From: Trichobilharzia szidati
Taxonomy: Eukaryota > Platyhelminthes > Trematoda > Strigeidida > Schistosomatidae
Assembly (NCBI GenBank): GCA_944472155.2
Contig: OX235277.1
Span: 15,820,804 to 15,884,803 of the forward strand
Length of the DNA stretch: 64,000 nucleotides
Direction of reading: 5' to 3'
The notes below the pieces were generated by a model that saw only the letters and a list, made by a program, of their open reading frames with translations, searched no databases and was not told where the DNA came from. Below, in pieces: positions 35,857-47,284 of this stretch. Each line of letters opens with the position of its first letter. Position 1 is the stretch's first letter. The translations under genes were made by a program, and so were the position numbers.

Positions 35857-35867
35857 TCGGTTTAAAT

Positions 35868-36076
35868 CAAACAACATGAAATTTAATGTTCAGATATACA
35901 TAGTATTCTGTTACCAATGCAGTAGTTTTGAACTGTGGGAAAGTATTCTGTCTCTAACATCAAATGGAATGTTCAGATTGATATGTCGTATTCTGTTGCA
36001 AATTCCGAAATGAACTGTGGGAATATGTGAAAATAATATTCCTTTGGTACACATTGTCGGCATCACACCACCACAA
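35868..36076 (-). repeat. Dispersed repeat R2, right arm
   Basis: Mirror copy of 32,218-32,437. It continues past the SINE at 35,575-35,609. Confidence 0.65.
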
Positions 36077-36661
36077 CAGCACACAGCATCTTCAGATTAT
36101 CTGATTCGCACGCAACAAAATCGAGAAGGCTTTGAGATTATCCGTTAACTGTAATCTGGTGATGACGACATTGTCATCCTGGGTCTCAAGTCAGTGAAAT
36201 ATTCACATGAAGCCACATGAAAAGAAATCTTTTTGTCAAATGCTTACACTACTATCTATAGACAAGTAGCTCAAGTGATTATAAAATAGTTGTTTGATCC
36301 ATCTTCCACCAATACCACTTCATGAAGAAAATAAAAGACAATTCAGCGAAGAAAATTTCCTTTATGGTGAAGTCATCAATTAAGCTGTACATTCGTGTAT
36401 TCATGTTAAATGTATGAGAAGGTTGCAAAATAATTTCCGGTCAAAAGTCAAATTAATAAAATCACTAAGTGAAGTAAGGTGAGTATGGTCTGTTTGAAAC
36501 ACTCCTTATAAGACTTATGAAAGCAGTAATGATTCACGTGGAACTTTTCCATAGATCTCATGGTTTAATGATACGAATCATAATGCACTGCAAATAGAAA
36601 ACAACGGAAAACAATTTGACTCATAAACATCAGAAAATTGGGCTTCATTTTTTAGAATTTA

Positions 36662-36740
36662 ATTTGTGGATGGTGACTAGCAGTGGAATCCAGGATGCAC
36701 ATTTCGTCCTATTTTGGTATCGTCATCTGGATATACCTGC
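36662..36740 (-). ncRNA. Decayed Sm-alpha-type hammerhead ribozyme, right arm
   Basis: Identical in the core to the left-arm copy, including the U-to-A change in the first core strand. The decay therefore preceded the inverted duplication or was spread by conversion. Confidence 0.65.
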
Positions 36741-37692
36741 ATTTCGCAGTGAGTGATGATGTTACCACCGAGGCTACATTATTTACTATGAAGCTAAACA
36801 ATGTATTATTTTCTTAGTAATGTGATGAGAGCTGTCTGCAAGCCAAAATTGCAAACAACAATTTGTGTTAATGTTTACATCCAGAATTATGATCATGAGA
36901 AAAAACAATAAAAAAGCCTAATGTTGATGAACTCACCAACCAATCACAGCAGACTTAACATGTGCAGATACTATTCGCAGATATATGACGGGACTGTCTA
37001 AGAAACGGCCACAAAGAGATGAAAGAATAGGCTTGAGCAAGAAAACAACCAACCAGAAGAGGTTGCTTCTCCGCTAACAAAAACGAATTATAATGCAAAT
37101 AAAAATCTATAAATACCTGCTGATTTTCTCAATAAACGATCTGTTGCTTGGCCCTTATCTTCTGTTGTTACAGTAAGACATCCTCAGGAATCTATCTCAA
37201 CTCGTCGTTCGGCTTATATTCCCGTCGTTAGGACTTCATTAAAGTAAGAATAGGTGCATATGAAGCGCATCTGTGTACTAATACGTCAATGCGTTTCATT
37301 TTGCAAAAAGTATAACACAGAGCAGATGCGTTTAACTGCCTTGCTTCGACGGTTATTCCCACGTTGAAATGCATCGATTGAAGTATATGTTCACTTTCGC
37401 CTTAAAGCTTTTCAATCTATAAGAGAATCTCATTTACTTTCCATAGTATCTTTGGTGATCTAGCAATAACTTGTTAGCTTGCATAAAAAAACACAATCCC
37501 AGTAAATCGTATGAGTCGTCGGAATTATTTATTAGGTGAAACACATTAATCAAGGTGATTTCGTTTTTCGTCACAAGCTAAAATGATTTTGATAACATTT
37601 ATTTCCGGAATCAAACTTAAAGCAAGTAACACAGGTTAATAAAGCAGGATTTAATGCATACATCTAATTTCGGTTAAACTATTCAGCTGAAT

Positions 37693-37912
37693 GTGCCTTG
37701 GTGGCATAGTGGTCAGGACGCTCGCCGACCATGCACGTGGTCCGGGGTTATATATCCCCGGCCCACGCACTCAAAAAGTTACTCTGGTATAGAGGAAAGG
37801 TTGGGCATGTAGCTAGCAACCTCATCCTGTAAAAATAAACACTGCTACAGAAACTTCAAGCCTCGAGCTTGAAGCCCTATGTTCCACTGGGAATTTGAAG
37901 GAATAAAGAAAA
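37693..37912 (+). mobile_element. tRNA-headed SINE (type A), right arm outer copy
   Basis: Flanked by attcagctgaat (37,681-37,692) and attcagttgaat (37,913-37,924). It keeps the head with a decayed B box but lacks about 25 bases after it. The partner in the left arm has this part and lacks the head instead. Confidence 0.85.
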
Positions 37913-38134
37913 ATTCAGTTGAATATTCAGCATTCAGGTATGTCGTAGAAATATCCAATTTCAATTAGATGTGTGTGTATGCCGTCAAGATAATGATGCT
38001 GGAATTGGAAGTCATACGCAATCACGGATTGGACATTTAAAAGTACACCAAGCAGGTATTCAGTTTCTGAATAAGGTACACTACTTATCAGTAGTTCTTC
38101 AGTCATTTCAATATTTTAACAGATTCTTCTGGAT

Positions 38135-39125
38135 TCATTTAAATTTATCCTTTATCACTACCATTATCTTAACTGGTTTTAACATTATTGTTGTTCTGAG
38201 GGCGATTCTCTCTCTGATAATTAATTCTTTGTTAATTTTGCTCAACTGAACCTTAATTCACTCATAATCTCTTCCACTTTTCTGTGTTAAAATGCCCTGA
38301 AAAGCCTCTAAACACGCCACTATGCATGATTGATTCAATGTAGCTTATTCGCTCATCAGCCTTTTATCTTCCAATGTAATTTTATTAGAATACATTTATA
38401 TCCCCGTATATAGAGTGTTCAGTTCAGTAGTTCTACCAAAATTTGACGAATTCTTTAAATGCTGTTTCATTAACCTTCGTTGATTGTTAGCAACTTATTT
38501 CAATTTTATACGGAATGTTGAAATCAACGTTATTGTTCGCATTATTCTACTAAATCGAAGTAAGTAGTTCAAGTGTTTGCCGGATTGAACTAGGAATATG
38601 CTTATACCCATGCTGTCTGTGTATTCAACCTATTCAACATAATTTCATCAGTTTAATATGGTATTTCTTATTATTTTCAGCAGTCCTGTTGAGAATCTCC
38701 TGATGGAGAGCAGATGTTTCCGAAATCCTTTCAGTTTTACCAGTGTTAACTTCACGAGTCTGTAGATGTTAGATAGCGCTTTCAACTTTCTTTTTGTTGT
38801 GTGACTCATCATAATAAGTAGTATCGAATGCTTTAAGCAGTGTACAAACTCCTGCATCTTTTATGGATGTGTGATTCAAATATGCAAATCAGTAAGACGT
38901 TGTGATCAAATGAAATCAATTTCTTCAATAGTAGTAATAATAATGATAAGTAGATACATTTTACATAAACAACTATTATAGACTAGGAATGAATAAACAT
39001 TATATTCACTGCTCACGTCTTTTCGGAAGATTCTATGGAAATTGTTATTTTACTATTATTGATTACATACGCTCAGTGGCACATCTGCAATGGATCTAGT
39101 TCCATTCCGTCACATTCAAATGACT
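38135..39125 (-). repeat. Repeat R3, copy b (right arm)
   Basis: Mirror of 29,190-30,190, with few differences. Confidence 0.75.
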
Positions 39126-39524
39126 GCACAATAGTCAACCGGCTTTCAATTCCCCTTCACAGTTTCTCATTCCCGTCAGATGCACATAAATAAATCTGTG
39201 TGAAGTGTTTACACAATTGTGACAATCACCTTCTATTTTGAGCTTGTCAACCATCACGTGCCTAACGTCTAACCAAGGAATTAGTATTATTGAGAAAATC
39301 AATCCTGTATGTTACCAAGTAATTCCCAGACATTTTGTTCTGCATTGAGACTGTACATTTGATATTTTACTAGGCTTTCAAGCTGCTACAATTCAAATAA
39401 GAGTCACAGGGAGAATCCATTAAACTATGGGAATGACTGTCGAGCTACTGATCAGTAGTATACCTCTAATTCAGAAAATGAATAAATGGTAGATGGAAAT
39501 TTAACACCGTTTTATATTTGAATA

Positions 39525-40144
39525 AGGCATTAAGAAGACGAATTTCACGAGATGATATCATTTCATAGTTTCTTTACAACCGCTTTACAACTAACATGGT
39601 TAACAATAATAAAATAAAGTTCATGACAATTACTCAGTTAAATAAAAACAAAAGTACATACTAATGACCAATCATATTTAAATAGGTTATGTTGTCCATG
39701 GTAGGCGAAGATTGAAGTCTATTGATTTTTGTACACACAGTTTAGGCTGTATGTGATTAATCCAAATTGCTTCCATCACCTTCAATAACCTTGGATTAGA
39801 GTTTTGTGAAATAATTGTGAAACAGTCATTGATATTGATTTTGTGACCTGACATCAATAATAATACTAATAATTCAAGGTTATTGAAGGTGATGGAAGCA
39901 CTTTGGATTAATCACATACAACCTAAACTGTGTGTACAAAATGCAATAGACTTCAATCTTCGCCTACCATGGACAACATGACCTATCTAAATATGATTGG
40001 TCATTAGTATGTACTTTTGTTTTTATTTAACTGAGTAATTGTCGTGATCTTTATTTTATTATTGTTAACAATGTTAGTTGTAAAGCGGTTGTAAAGAAAC
40101 TACGAAATGATATCATCTCGCGAAATTTGTCTTCTTAATGCCTC
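39525..40144. repeat. Nested fold-back in right arm
   Basis: The same inverted structure as 28,171-28,794, with arms of about 270 bases and a loop of about 80. A palindrome inside a palindrome. Confidence 0.85.
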
Positions 40145-40149
40145 ATTGG

Positions 40150-41370
40150 AATTTATCAAAGGGACTAATTATTTTAACCGTTTTAAATGACGAAATACGA
40201 AATGCACATACATTCGTGTTTGTTAATGTCAGTAGACAAAGAAACTTCAGATGCCTAGTACCGTGAGATATTTTGCTAGCTTCAGAACATTTGATGACAA
40301 CTCACAAGTCTTCAGCGCCGCACTAAAAATTATCCTATTTCAATTCGATGGACGTCTAATCCACCGAGTTAATGGTGTTACCTGAGATTGCTATTTGCAG
40401 AATTATTCGTGTTGGGCCTAGACGCCCACAAGTTGAAAAGGCATAAACGCCATACGGAGTTATGTCTTAGATATGTGGACGACATTTTAATTGCCTGTGA
40501 AAGTCAATGTACACCTGAAAACTTGTTGCTAAAATTCAGCGCATACCATCCGAAGCTTCACTTCATAAGACAACATGTAGGAAATTATAGTATTGGATTC
40601 CTAGATGTTTCTCTGATGAAAACAACTCAAGGGACATAGGAAAGATCTGTGCTTGGAAAATCTTCATGGACGGTAAAATACATACATTTTCAAAGCTTTT
40701 CTCCAACTCAACATAAAGAGGACTTAGTCAGAACATTGTTCTGTAGATCATTCCAAAATGTTTTCCTGAAGTACAGATGAATATGAAATAAGGTCGCTGA
40801 AGGCTTTCTCGTCATAGAATGCATATCCCGAAAGCTTCATCAACAAATAATCCAAAGGAAGAAGGCTCAACAAAACTATCCAAACACTTTCAAAGCAAGC
40901 TCCATTTTAAGCTTGTAATTTTCAAGAGGTGGTCAAGCAAAAAAATTATAAAGCCGTCAGGCAAAAGTTATTAAGCTGGAAAATTCATACTTCTAAAGAC
41001 CACCAAGTGGGTTCTTCAACCATGTAAGAAAGACCGGTCACCAAACTTTGCCCATTCAAACTGCGTATACCAGTTTGAGTGTGTTTTTGGAAACAGATAC
41101 ACAGGTCATATGGAAAGGCGATTGTCCAATAGCATGGTGGAGCATTTGCCAAAGTATCTGGAAACAGCTGAAGTCCTAGTGCTAAAATGTTCAATAACAA
41201 GGTATCTTGTAGACTATGGGCATGATATTGACGCTATAAATACATTCACTGCTGTCAGCAGATAAACAAACAAGAAGACGTTTGCCACTGCAACTGGAGT
41301 TTGCAAACCCGATCTCTGTGTATATAAGGCAATAGCGGTCACTCTCAACCTACCATGGTAATTTGTCTTT
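40150..41370 (+). mobile_element. Penelope-like element E, right arm
   Basis: 40,388-40,639 encodes the RT motif C segment (LRYVDDILIACES ... FLDVSL), identical in translation to the left arm. Decayed linker follows (NVFPEVQ, then QQNYPNTFKASS in shifted frames). The GIY-YIG segment near 41,055-41,215 reads CVYQFECVFGNRYTGH. The 3' end around 41,220-41,370 is uninterrupted, so this copy shows the state before RTE insertion. Confidence 0.8.
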
Positions 41371-41424
41371 CTTATTGACGGTTATTATTATTATTATAGC
41401 TATTTTACTTCTATTCCACTCCTT

Positions 41425-42435
41425 ATCATTATTCGTGATTGATTTAAATCGATCCTTCATCAGTTCCATTATCTCAACTGTTTTTAACACTATTAATACC
41501 TATAATATTCCGTTCTCGATTCTCTCTCTGATAATTGGTTGTTTATTAAGTTGGCTGAATTGGGCCTTATTTCATTTTTTCTTAATTTAATTCACTCATA
41601 CTCCCTTCCACTTATCTGTTTGAACATGAGTTGAAAAGCATCCACACCTCTCGTTATGCATGATTCATTCAAAATAGTTTATTTGCCCATCAGCCTCATA
41701 TCTTCCGATGTTATTCTGATGATATATATATATCCCTGTATGTAAAGTATTCAGCTGAGGCGTTCGACCAAAAGTTGACCAGCTCTTTAAATTCTGCTTC
41801 ATAGACCTTCGTTGATTGATTGAATATAATTTCGATTGTATGCTGAATGTTAGAATAAATTTTGTCGTTCACATCATTCTACTAACTCTAAGTAAGTAGC
41901 TCAAATGTTTGCAGAATAAATTTTGGATAAGCATATATCTCCACTGTCCGTGTAATCCAAACTGTCCAACCTGTTTTCTCATCAGATTAATTAGTTTAGG
42001 AATCTTCTCATTGAGAGTAGACGTTTCCAAAATCATTTCAGTTTTAATGGTGCGCATTTAATAATTCTGCAAATATCAGACAGCATTTTCAACTTCCTTT
42101 ATATTCTGTAACTCATCATAAAAAGTATCATCGAATGCTTTGAGCAGTGTAAAAACTATAGCATTGCATTTGACTGTATAATTCAAATACGCAGATCAGT
42201 GAGATGTTGTGTTCATATGAAATCTATTTATTCAATAGTAATAATAATAATGATAAGTAGATACATCTTTCATGTACAATGGTTATAGATTATGAATAAA
42301 TAAACATTCTATTCAATGCTCATGTTTTTTTTTCGGTAGATGCCTTGGAAATTAATTTTATTATTATTATTGATTGCATACGCTAAGCGTCACATCTACA
42401 TTGGATCGAGTTCCCTTCCGTCACATTCAGATGGT
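41425..42435 (-). repeat. Repeat R3, copy a (right arm)
   Basis: Mirror of 24,325-25,345. Its outer end near 42,370-42,430 differs from the left arm at about one base in seven. Confidence 0.75.
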
Positions 42436-42439
42436 CGAG

Positions 42440-42990
42440 TAGTACTGAGCAAAAATTTGCAGTTGTTGTTGATGACGAAGGTGTACAGTCGGTTCACATT
42501 GGAGTCAAAAATCCGGATCATATTTTCATGCTGAGCGCTCAGTGTTGTTCATCTCCACACAGATTTGAGAGAAATAAAAGCTAGCCTTGCTTTCCGGAAC
42601 CGCCCTTTCTTTCATATCCTCCTCCCGTCATCAATGCCCTCCGCTTGTAGTTGAAACGATGCTTCCCAGGTAGGTAGATATTTAGGTATTGAAGAAGGTT
42701 GCTTCATTCACATTTCTCCCATTGATGCTGATTGTCTGCCGTTTGTTGTAGTTGATTTTGTTCTTGTGGTTGTTGTGGTTGTTTCTGTTGCTGTTGGCCA
42801 ATAATCTACATCACCTATGTCTTCTCTATGTTCACCTATTTTTTGTCCTATCTTTGTTGCTTCTTCTTCTATCGCCAACTTGTTGCTTTTCATTTGCATA
42901 TTTTCCAGTTTGTGGAAGGGAAATCAGTCGTATATACGCCTATATATGATCGGCGAAATGCGGATCGTCGTTTGATCTTACTTAAATGTC
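42440..42990 (-). mobile_element. RTE-type LINE relic, right arm
   Basis: Mirror of 23,880-24,320 but about 100 bases longer. It keeps the threonine- and glutamine-rich stretch and the SASMGEM region that the left arm lost. Confidence 0.65.
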
Positions 42991-44750
42991 GCCCCAATGT
43001 ATGTACCGACCTTTCTCTAATTTCCTGCTACATATTTATTGGTTGATAAATTATTGTCTCGTCGGCTTCACTCTGAAAGCCACCTTCCTTTCATTCATTC
43101 CTGCTATCTGATCTTCGGTATAAGACATAGGCAGCTGTTCATAATAGACTACAGTCTGTCAGAGATGCTTAAGTTGATATGTGCTTTTGCGTTTCCTGTA
43201 GACTTTCGGGAATGATGGAAATCTCTACTGTCAAACGTCCTGCCTATATTCATCCCATGAATTTCTCATAATACTATGCAACCCGGTATCCGATAGTGAA
43301 TATGGTCAAGCTGAGTGATGCAAATGTTAGACTATCTTGTATTTAATAAATATTAACCACCTGGGTTTCAAGATGACTCAGATGGAGATAAATTGTGAAA
43401 CGAACTGGTTGCTTTTAATTTTTGTTGTTGTTTTGGACGTCATTTTCACGTCAAATAGCATCAGGTGAAGCGTTGATTAGCTTACGTTTTCCAATCGGCT
43501 AGTGATGAGTGAATCCCGTGTACTCCTAATGACTTCACTTAATCTGCATAGTGTATACACTAAATAATGTCGGTGATAACTTCTGATACTTTGCAGATAC
43601 AGTGTTAAAAAATCCTACAGTTACTGTCAAATATTTAGGAAGTGAAATACACAATTTTCTGCCATATCGTGCTAAGTCCTAATCCAATACAACCTTGATT
43701 ATGCACCAAATGTCAAAATAAAATCGTCATGCACATTATTCCACTAACTTTAAATAAGTAGCTAAATTATTCTCAGAAAGCTATCTTATGTGCGTTACGA
43801 AATGCAAACAGGAATTTTTGCATGCTGAAGAACTGGTTATACATTTGAATATAACCGATTAACTGGACATATCTGATGTCAATTAAGTAAACTACAACAA
43901 GATTTATGCCTGAAGCTGTTTTTGTCAGACATTTGTAAATGCAATCTGAAGAACGTCTCGGAATGCCTGATTAAATGATCTGTAATCTGACCAACTTACA
44001 TAAATCCAGAAACTACTGTAGTTATTTAATTTGAAGATTTTAGTTTTAATTGAGAAACTCAATGCGACATGAAAAGCTGTCCATTTTAGTTATTAATAGT
44101 AAATTAATAATCCCTCCAACTATCATACCTGAAGGAAGCAGTTAAAATTGCATTTGCTTGAAAAAACAAATAGCCGAAATAAGCAAGAAATTAGTCGCTG
44201 AGGAACTTGAAATACAGTATTTGTATTTCACAATGTATGCAGCACTAAACTTTATGACTTTTCTTAACCTTTTGCTGTTTATTGCTAATAGTTTTATCAG
44301 AGTAATATTAAACCAAAATATGTAAAATCTCAGCTCATATACAGTAAGTTAATTAGACAAAGTTAAACAATAGCGTCCCAAGGGATGCGATGTGATCCTG
44401 AGTCGACCCACCATAGAAACAAATGACATTTGCATACAAAAAATAATTTTTATTCACAAGAAAATTGATGAAAATACATTAAATAGAGTATCTTTTCCTG
44501 AAATAACTTAAAAACACGTCCCCTTTTTAGTAAGGAGTATCAGTTTCTAAGTTAGACCAGTTCCTGTGCATGCATTCACCGAGGTGACTTAAGGTAAGCT
44601 TTTATTCTGCCCTGTTCATTGTTCTTATCCTGTTTCGCAGTCTTCCCCAAAAGCACTTGTTTGAATTCCTATGGTTTCCAGCGACAGAATCGATGACTAC
44701 TTACTAGCAAAATGTGGGTGATAAAACATATTCAAATAAATTATACTTAC

Positions 44751-44831
44751 TCTAAATCCTGACTCTAACCATAACCCTAATTGTAACCCTGATCCTAACC
44801 TTAATACTTACCTGAACCCTAATTCTAACCC
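44751..44831 (+). repeat. Degenerate telomere-like array (CCCTAA)n
   Basis: Thirteen consecutive hexamers keep a strict six-base register: two exact CCCTAA units, five single-base variants such as CTCTAA, CCATAA and TCCTAA, and the rest more diverged, ending in CCC. Schistosome telomeres are reported as TTAGGG. It starts within about 10 bases of the right-arm end and has no counterpart beside the left arm. Confidence 0.75.
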
Positions 44832-46380
44832 GTACGAGATATTAACACATTTTCCATACAGTAATTAAAAAGGTGATCTGGTTGAAACTTGCTCCTTAAT
44901 TGGCGAACAGATTTCATATTTTCTCTATAGTAATGACAGGTGTCCTTAGCACGACTAGCAAGTGTTCAAGATCATTGAAGAGTTCGCACCCATGGGACGA
45001 TATTGTTTAACTTTGCCCTAAAATACAGTTTTTCGAAATGAGGCAATGTTTACTTTGTCGAGTGGGTGATATGCTAAAGATAGTAAAAACATCTGCAAAT
45101 TGTTGAATTTGACAGGTGAATCGATTATCAAATCAGTATGAGTTTACTTAATGACAAGGTCTTATCACTTTTGCGTTGATTACATCTGTAAATGAATGTG
45201 AACATTGAACGTTGGTTCATTGACCTTGGTCACCATTGGCGGGCAACTCGAAGGCGTGAATGATTCAGTCGTGTACAAGTTGGAAGAAGACGAAAGAATA
45301 CGAATAAAAGTACAAATGCATTCCTTGTAAAACATTTGTTTATAAACTTTGTATCAATATCGAATTTAACTGCCGAAAAATATAATTTCTGATAGCAAGT
45401 CCTGGCGTTTTGGAGTTAAAGTCGATAATCGGTCATAGTAATTATCGATTCGGAGCGTCTTCGCAAATAATAGGAACTTTGGGGATTAAGTTCCTTGACA
45501 ACATCAGTTCTCTGTATGCCGAATTTCATTAGAATCCGCCTTTTCTTATTAACAATCTGAATTCGATTTTTCGTGAGCGCCTTTGGAACATTCCTTGAAC
45601 TTTTCGAAGTATCTCTTTGAATGATTGAGAAAATTTGAGAATAATTATTGTGGAATGATTCAGTAAGGTGTAAGATTATGCAGTTCACCTGGTTTTCTCA
45701 GTAATTTAATACAAGATCTACGATGCTCATTTCATCTAATATGTTATCATTGTTTCCCATTGTAAATATACTGTAGCTTTCCATCTTGTCTGTTATCTGA
45801 TTTCACTTCACCAGTGGGCTGAGAAATCGGTTTGCTGTTGTGTACTTTGTTTGCCTAGACAAGCGGTGTTCATGGTTGTGTCCTGTGTCCAACTAAGCGT
45901 GCTTATTTCAAATGAACGTTTTACAAAATATAATAATAATTTCCTCATATGAATAATTCAGCATACTGCATGATGGAAATAGATATTTGGGTTTTGCTAA
46001 AAGAAAATTAATCGTGTGAAATGAAATGGAAACATGAACTATTATTAATTAATAGTTCATAAATATAAAAACAGTCGAAATAGGCTTGTGTTAACAATCT
46101 ACATAATAAAGGCAAAAAGCAGTTCAACCTTCCGTACCTGGTGTCTTTAGTCACAGCCACAGTCTGCAGTAAGTAGTACATTATTCTTATCTCATACAGT
46201 ATATTTGTTTCAATATGTATTATGAGGTCAACGCATTATAACGAATAGCTCGGGCGGAATTTTCATTATTTTTAACTACTGACCTAAATAATGTATCAGA
46301 TAAAAGCCTACAACTTCTGAATAAACCTCTCTCTACTTTAATGAATGCATTATCTCACCTATCTGTTTCCAGGAAAATTC
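44832..46380. other. No gene recognised
   Basis: A - strand open frame at 45,416-45,688 (90 codons) has no recognisable motif. The 44,990-45,030 part resembles arm sequence near 22,480-22,520 (ctattgtttaactttg), so dispersed repeat material is present. Confidence 0.4.
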
Positions 46381-46381
46381 A

Positions 46382-46390
46382 TATAAAAAG
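46382..46390 (+). promoter_or_regulatory. TATA box of the GPCR-like gene
   Basis: tataaaaag, 41 bases before the ATG at 46,431. The spacing would put the transcript start near 46,412. Confidence 0.5.
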
Positions 46391-46430
46391 GGGTTGTAAT
46401 TTTTCACATACACATCAGTAACAATTCAGT

Positions 46431-46790
46431 ATGAGTCTAATGTTGAACAAAACGGAGTTCTACACTCCTCTGGATACATTAATAGACTGTATGATGGTCG
46501 AGAAAGGATATCGGAATGCCAGTCAATTTCTTTGTGACGTTTCAAAAACTATGGGAATATTTTTAGCTTACATTTTACCATTCGTTGGGTTATTTGATTT
46601 ATTCATGAATATGATTTTAGCCGTTGTATTCCTTTATTTAATGGATAAAAATAACCGAAAATTCACACTTTTTGGATTACTGGCTTTATCAGATATTGGA
46701 ATAGTAGTCAGCGTTGGTTGGTTGTGGTTGTTCCCAGCCTTTGGACTGCCATATGCATCCTCAGGAAGTATTTATTATTTCACTGCGTAG
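46431..46790 (+). CDS. Rhodopsin-type GPCR, N-terminal part (TM1-TM2), partial or pseudogene
   Basis: The 119-residue frame has an extracellular N-terminus with sequons NKT (6-8) and NAS (29-31). A first membrane segment spans about 43-70 and contains N60 in the TM1 GxxxxN position, with a short basic loop MDKNNRK at 71-77. The second membrane segment at about 79-103 carries LALSD with D88 in the conserved TM2 site. It ends at FPAFGLPYASSGSIYYFT, like a first extracellular loop. This order fits class A receptors, perhaps a flatworm-specific orphan group. Nothing like TM3-TM7 follows before the PLE at 47.3 kb. Either this is a first exon (gtagtg near 46,787 could be a donor) or a truncated gene. 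I cannot tell which. Confidence 0.5.
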   Translation: MSLMLNKTEFYTPLDTLIDCMMVEKGYRNASQFLCDVSKTMGIFLAYILPFVGLFDLFMNMILAVVFLYLMDKNNRKFTLFGLLALSDIGIVVSVGWLWLFPAFGLPYASSGSIYYFTA

Positions 46791-47284
46791 TGACATTAAC
46801 CATATTCCATGTAATACATGAAAGACAAAGCACACTCTAAAGCAGAATGGCAGATATAAAGGATGGAGTTGAAATTGTTCAACAGCTGAACGAGTAAAAA
46901 GGGTAGGTTGGAACCATTTTGCAGATTGTGGATGAATACCGGTGAGTATTTCTGAGAGCCTTGTTCACCACTACTATTAGTAATACTACTACTAATAATA
47001 ACGCCATTAATACTTCCACAACATCCGAGTGTAGGTACGCATTATTAAGTAAAGAGGGTGCAAGATGTGAGCACCTAATATTAAATCCGGAGCATAAATG
47101 CTGAACTAAGCACTTTCTAGAATGTATGCACACAATAAGTGTCAAAAATCATGAAAAAATGCTCTGAATGCATTGTTGGAAATCTCCTTAGCGTGTATGT
47201 CACCGAAAAATGTGAATATGATCGGTCCAAATGACTAGATTCTTGACTCATTTTCTTTTCTATCGTTGTTCTTATTTATCACTT
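46791..47284. other. No gene recognised
   Basis: Contains a short ACT-type microsatellite at about 46,970-47,000. No receptor sequence continues here. Confidence 0.45.

Larger units (their letters stand above)
35636..44745 (-). repeat. Right arm of giant inverted repeat
   Basis: Mirror of 22,155-32,655. In mirror order it carries the SINE, R2, the hammerhead relic, a second SINE, R3b, PLE E with its fold-back, R3a, the RTE relic and the unclassified outer part. It lacks the 1,535-bp RTE insertion and shows its empty target. Beyond 44,745 the homology stops and a telomere-like array begins. Confidence 0.93.

Noticed and set aside
31501..36800. CRISPR-like or bacterial features
   Set aside because: No regular spaced repeats, no ribosome binding sites or operon-like frames; the window is eukaryotic.
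46163..46168. A 6-base micro-exon-like segment (tctgca) before GTAAGT
   Set aside because: Isolated, outside the MEG chain and upstream of a separate TATA box; one such case is expected by chance.
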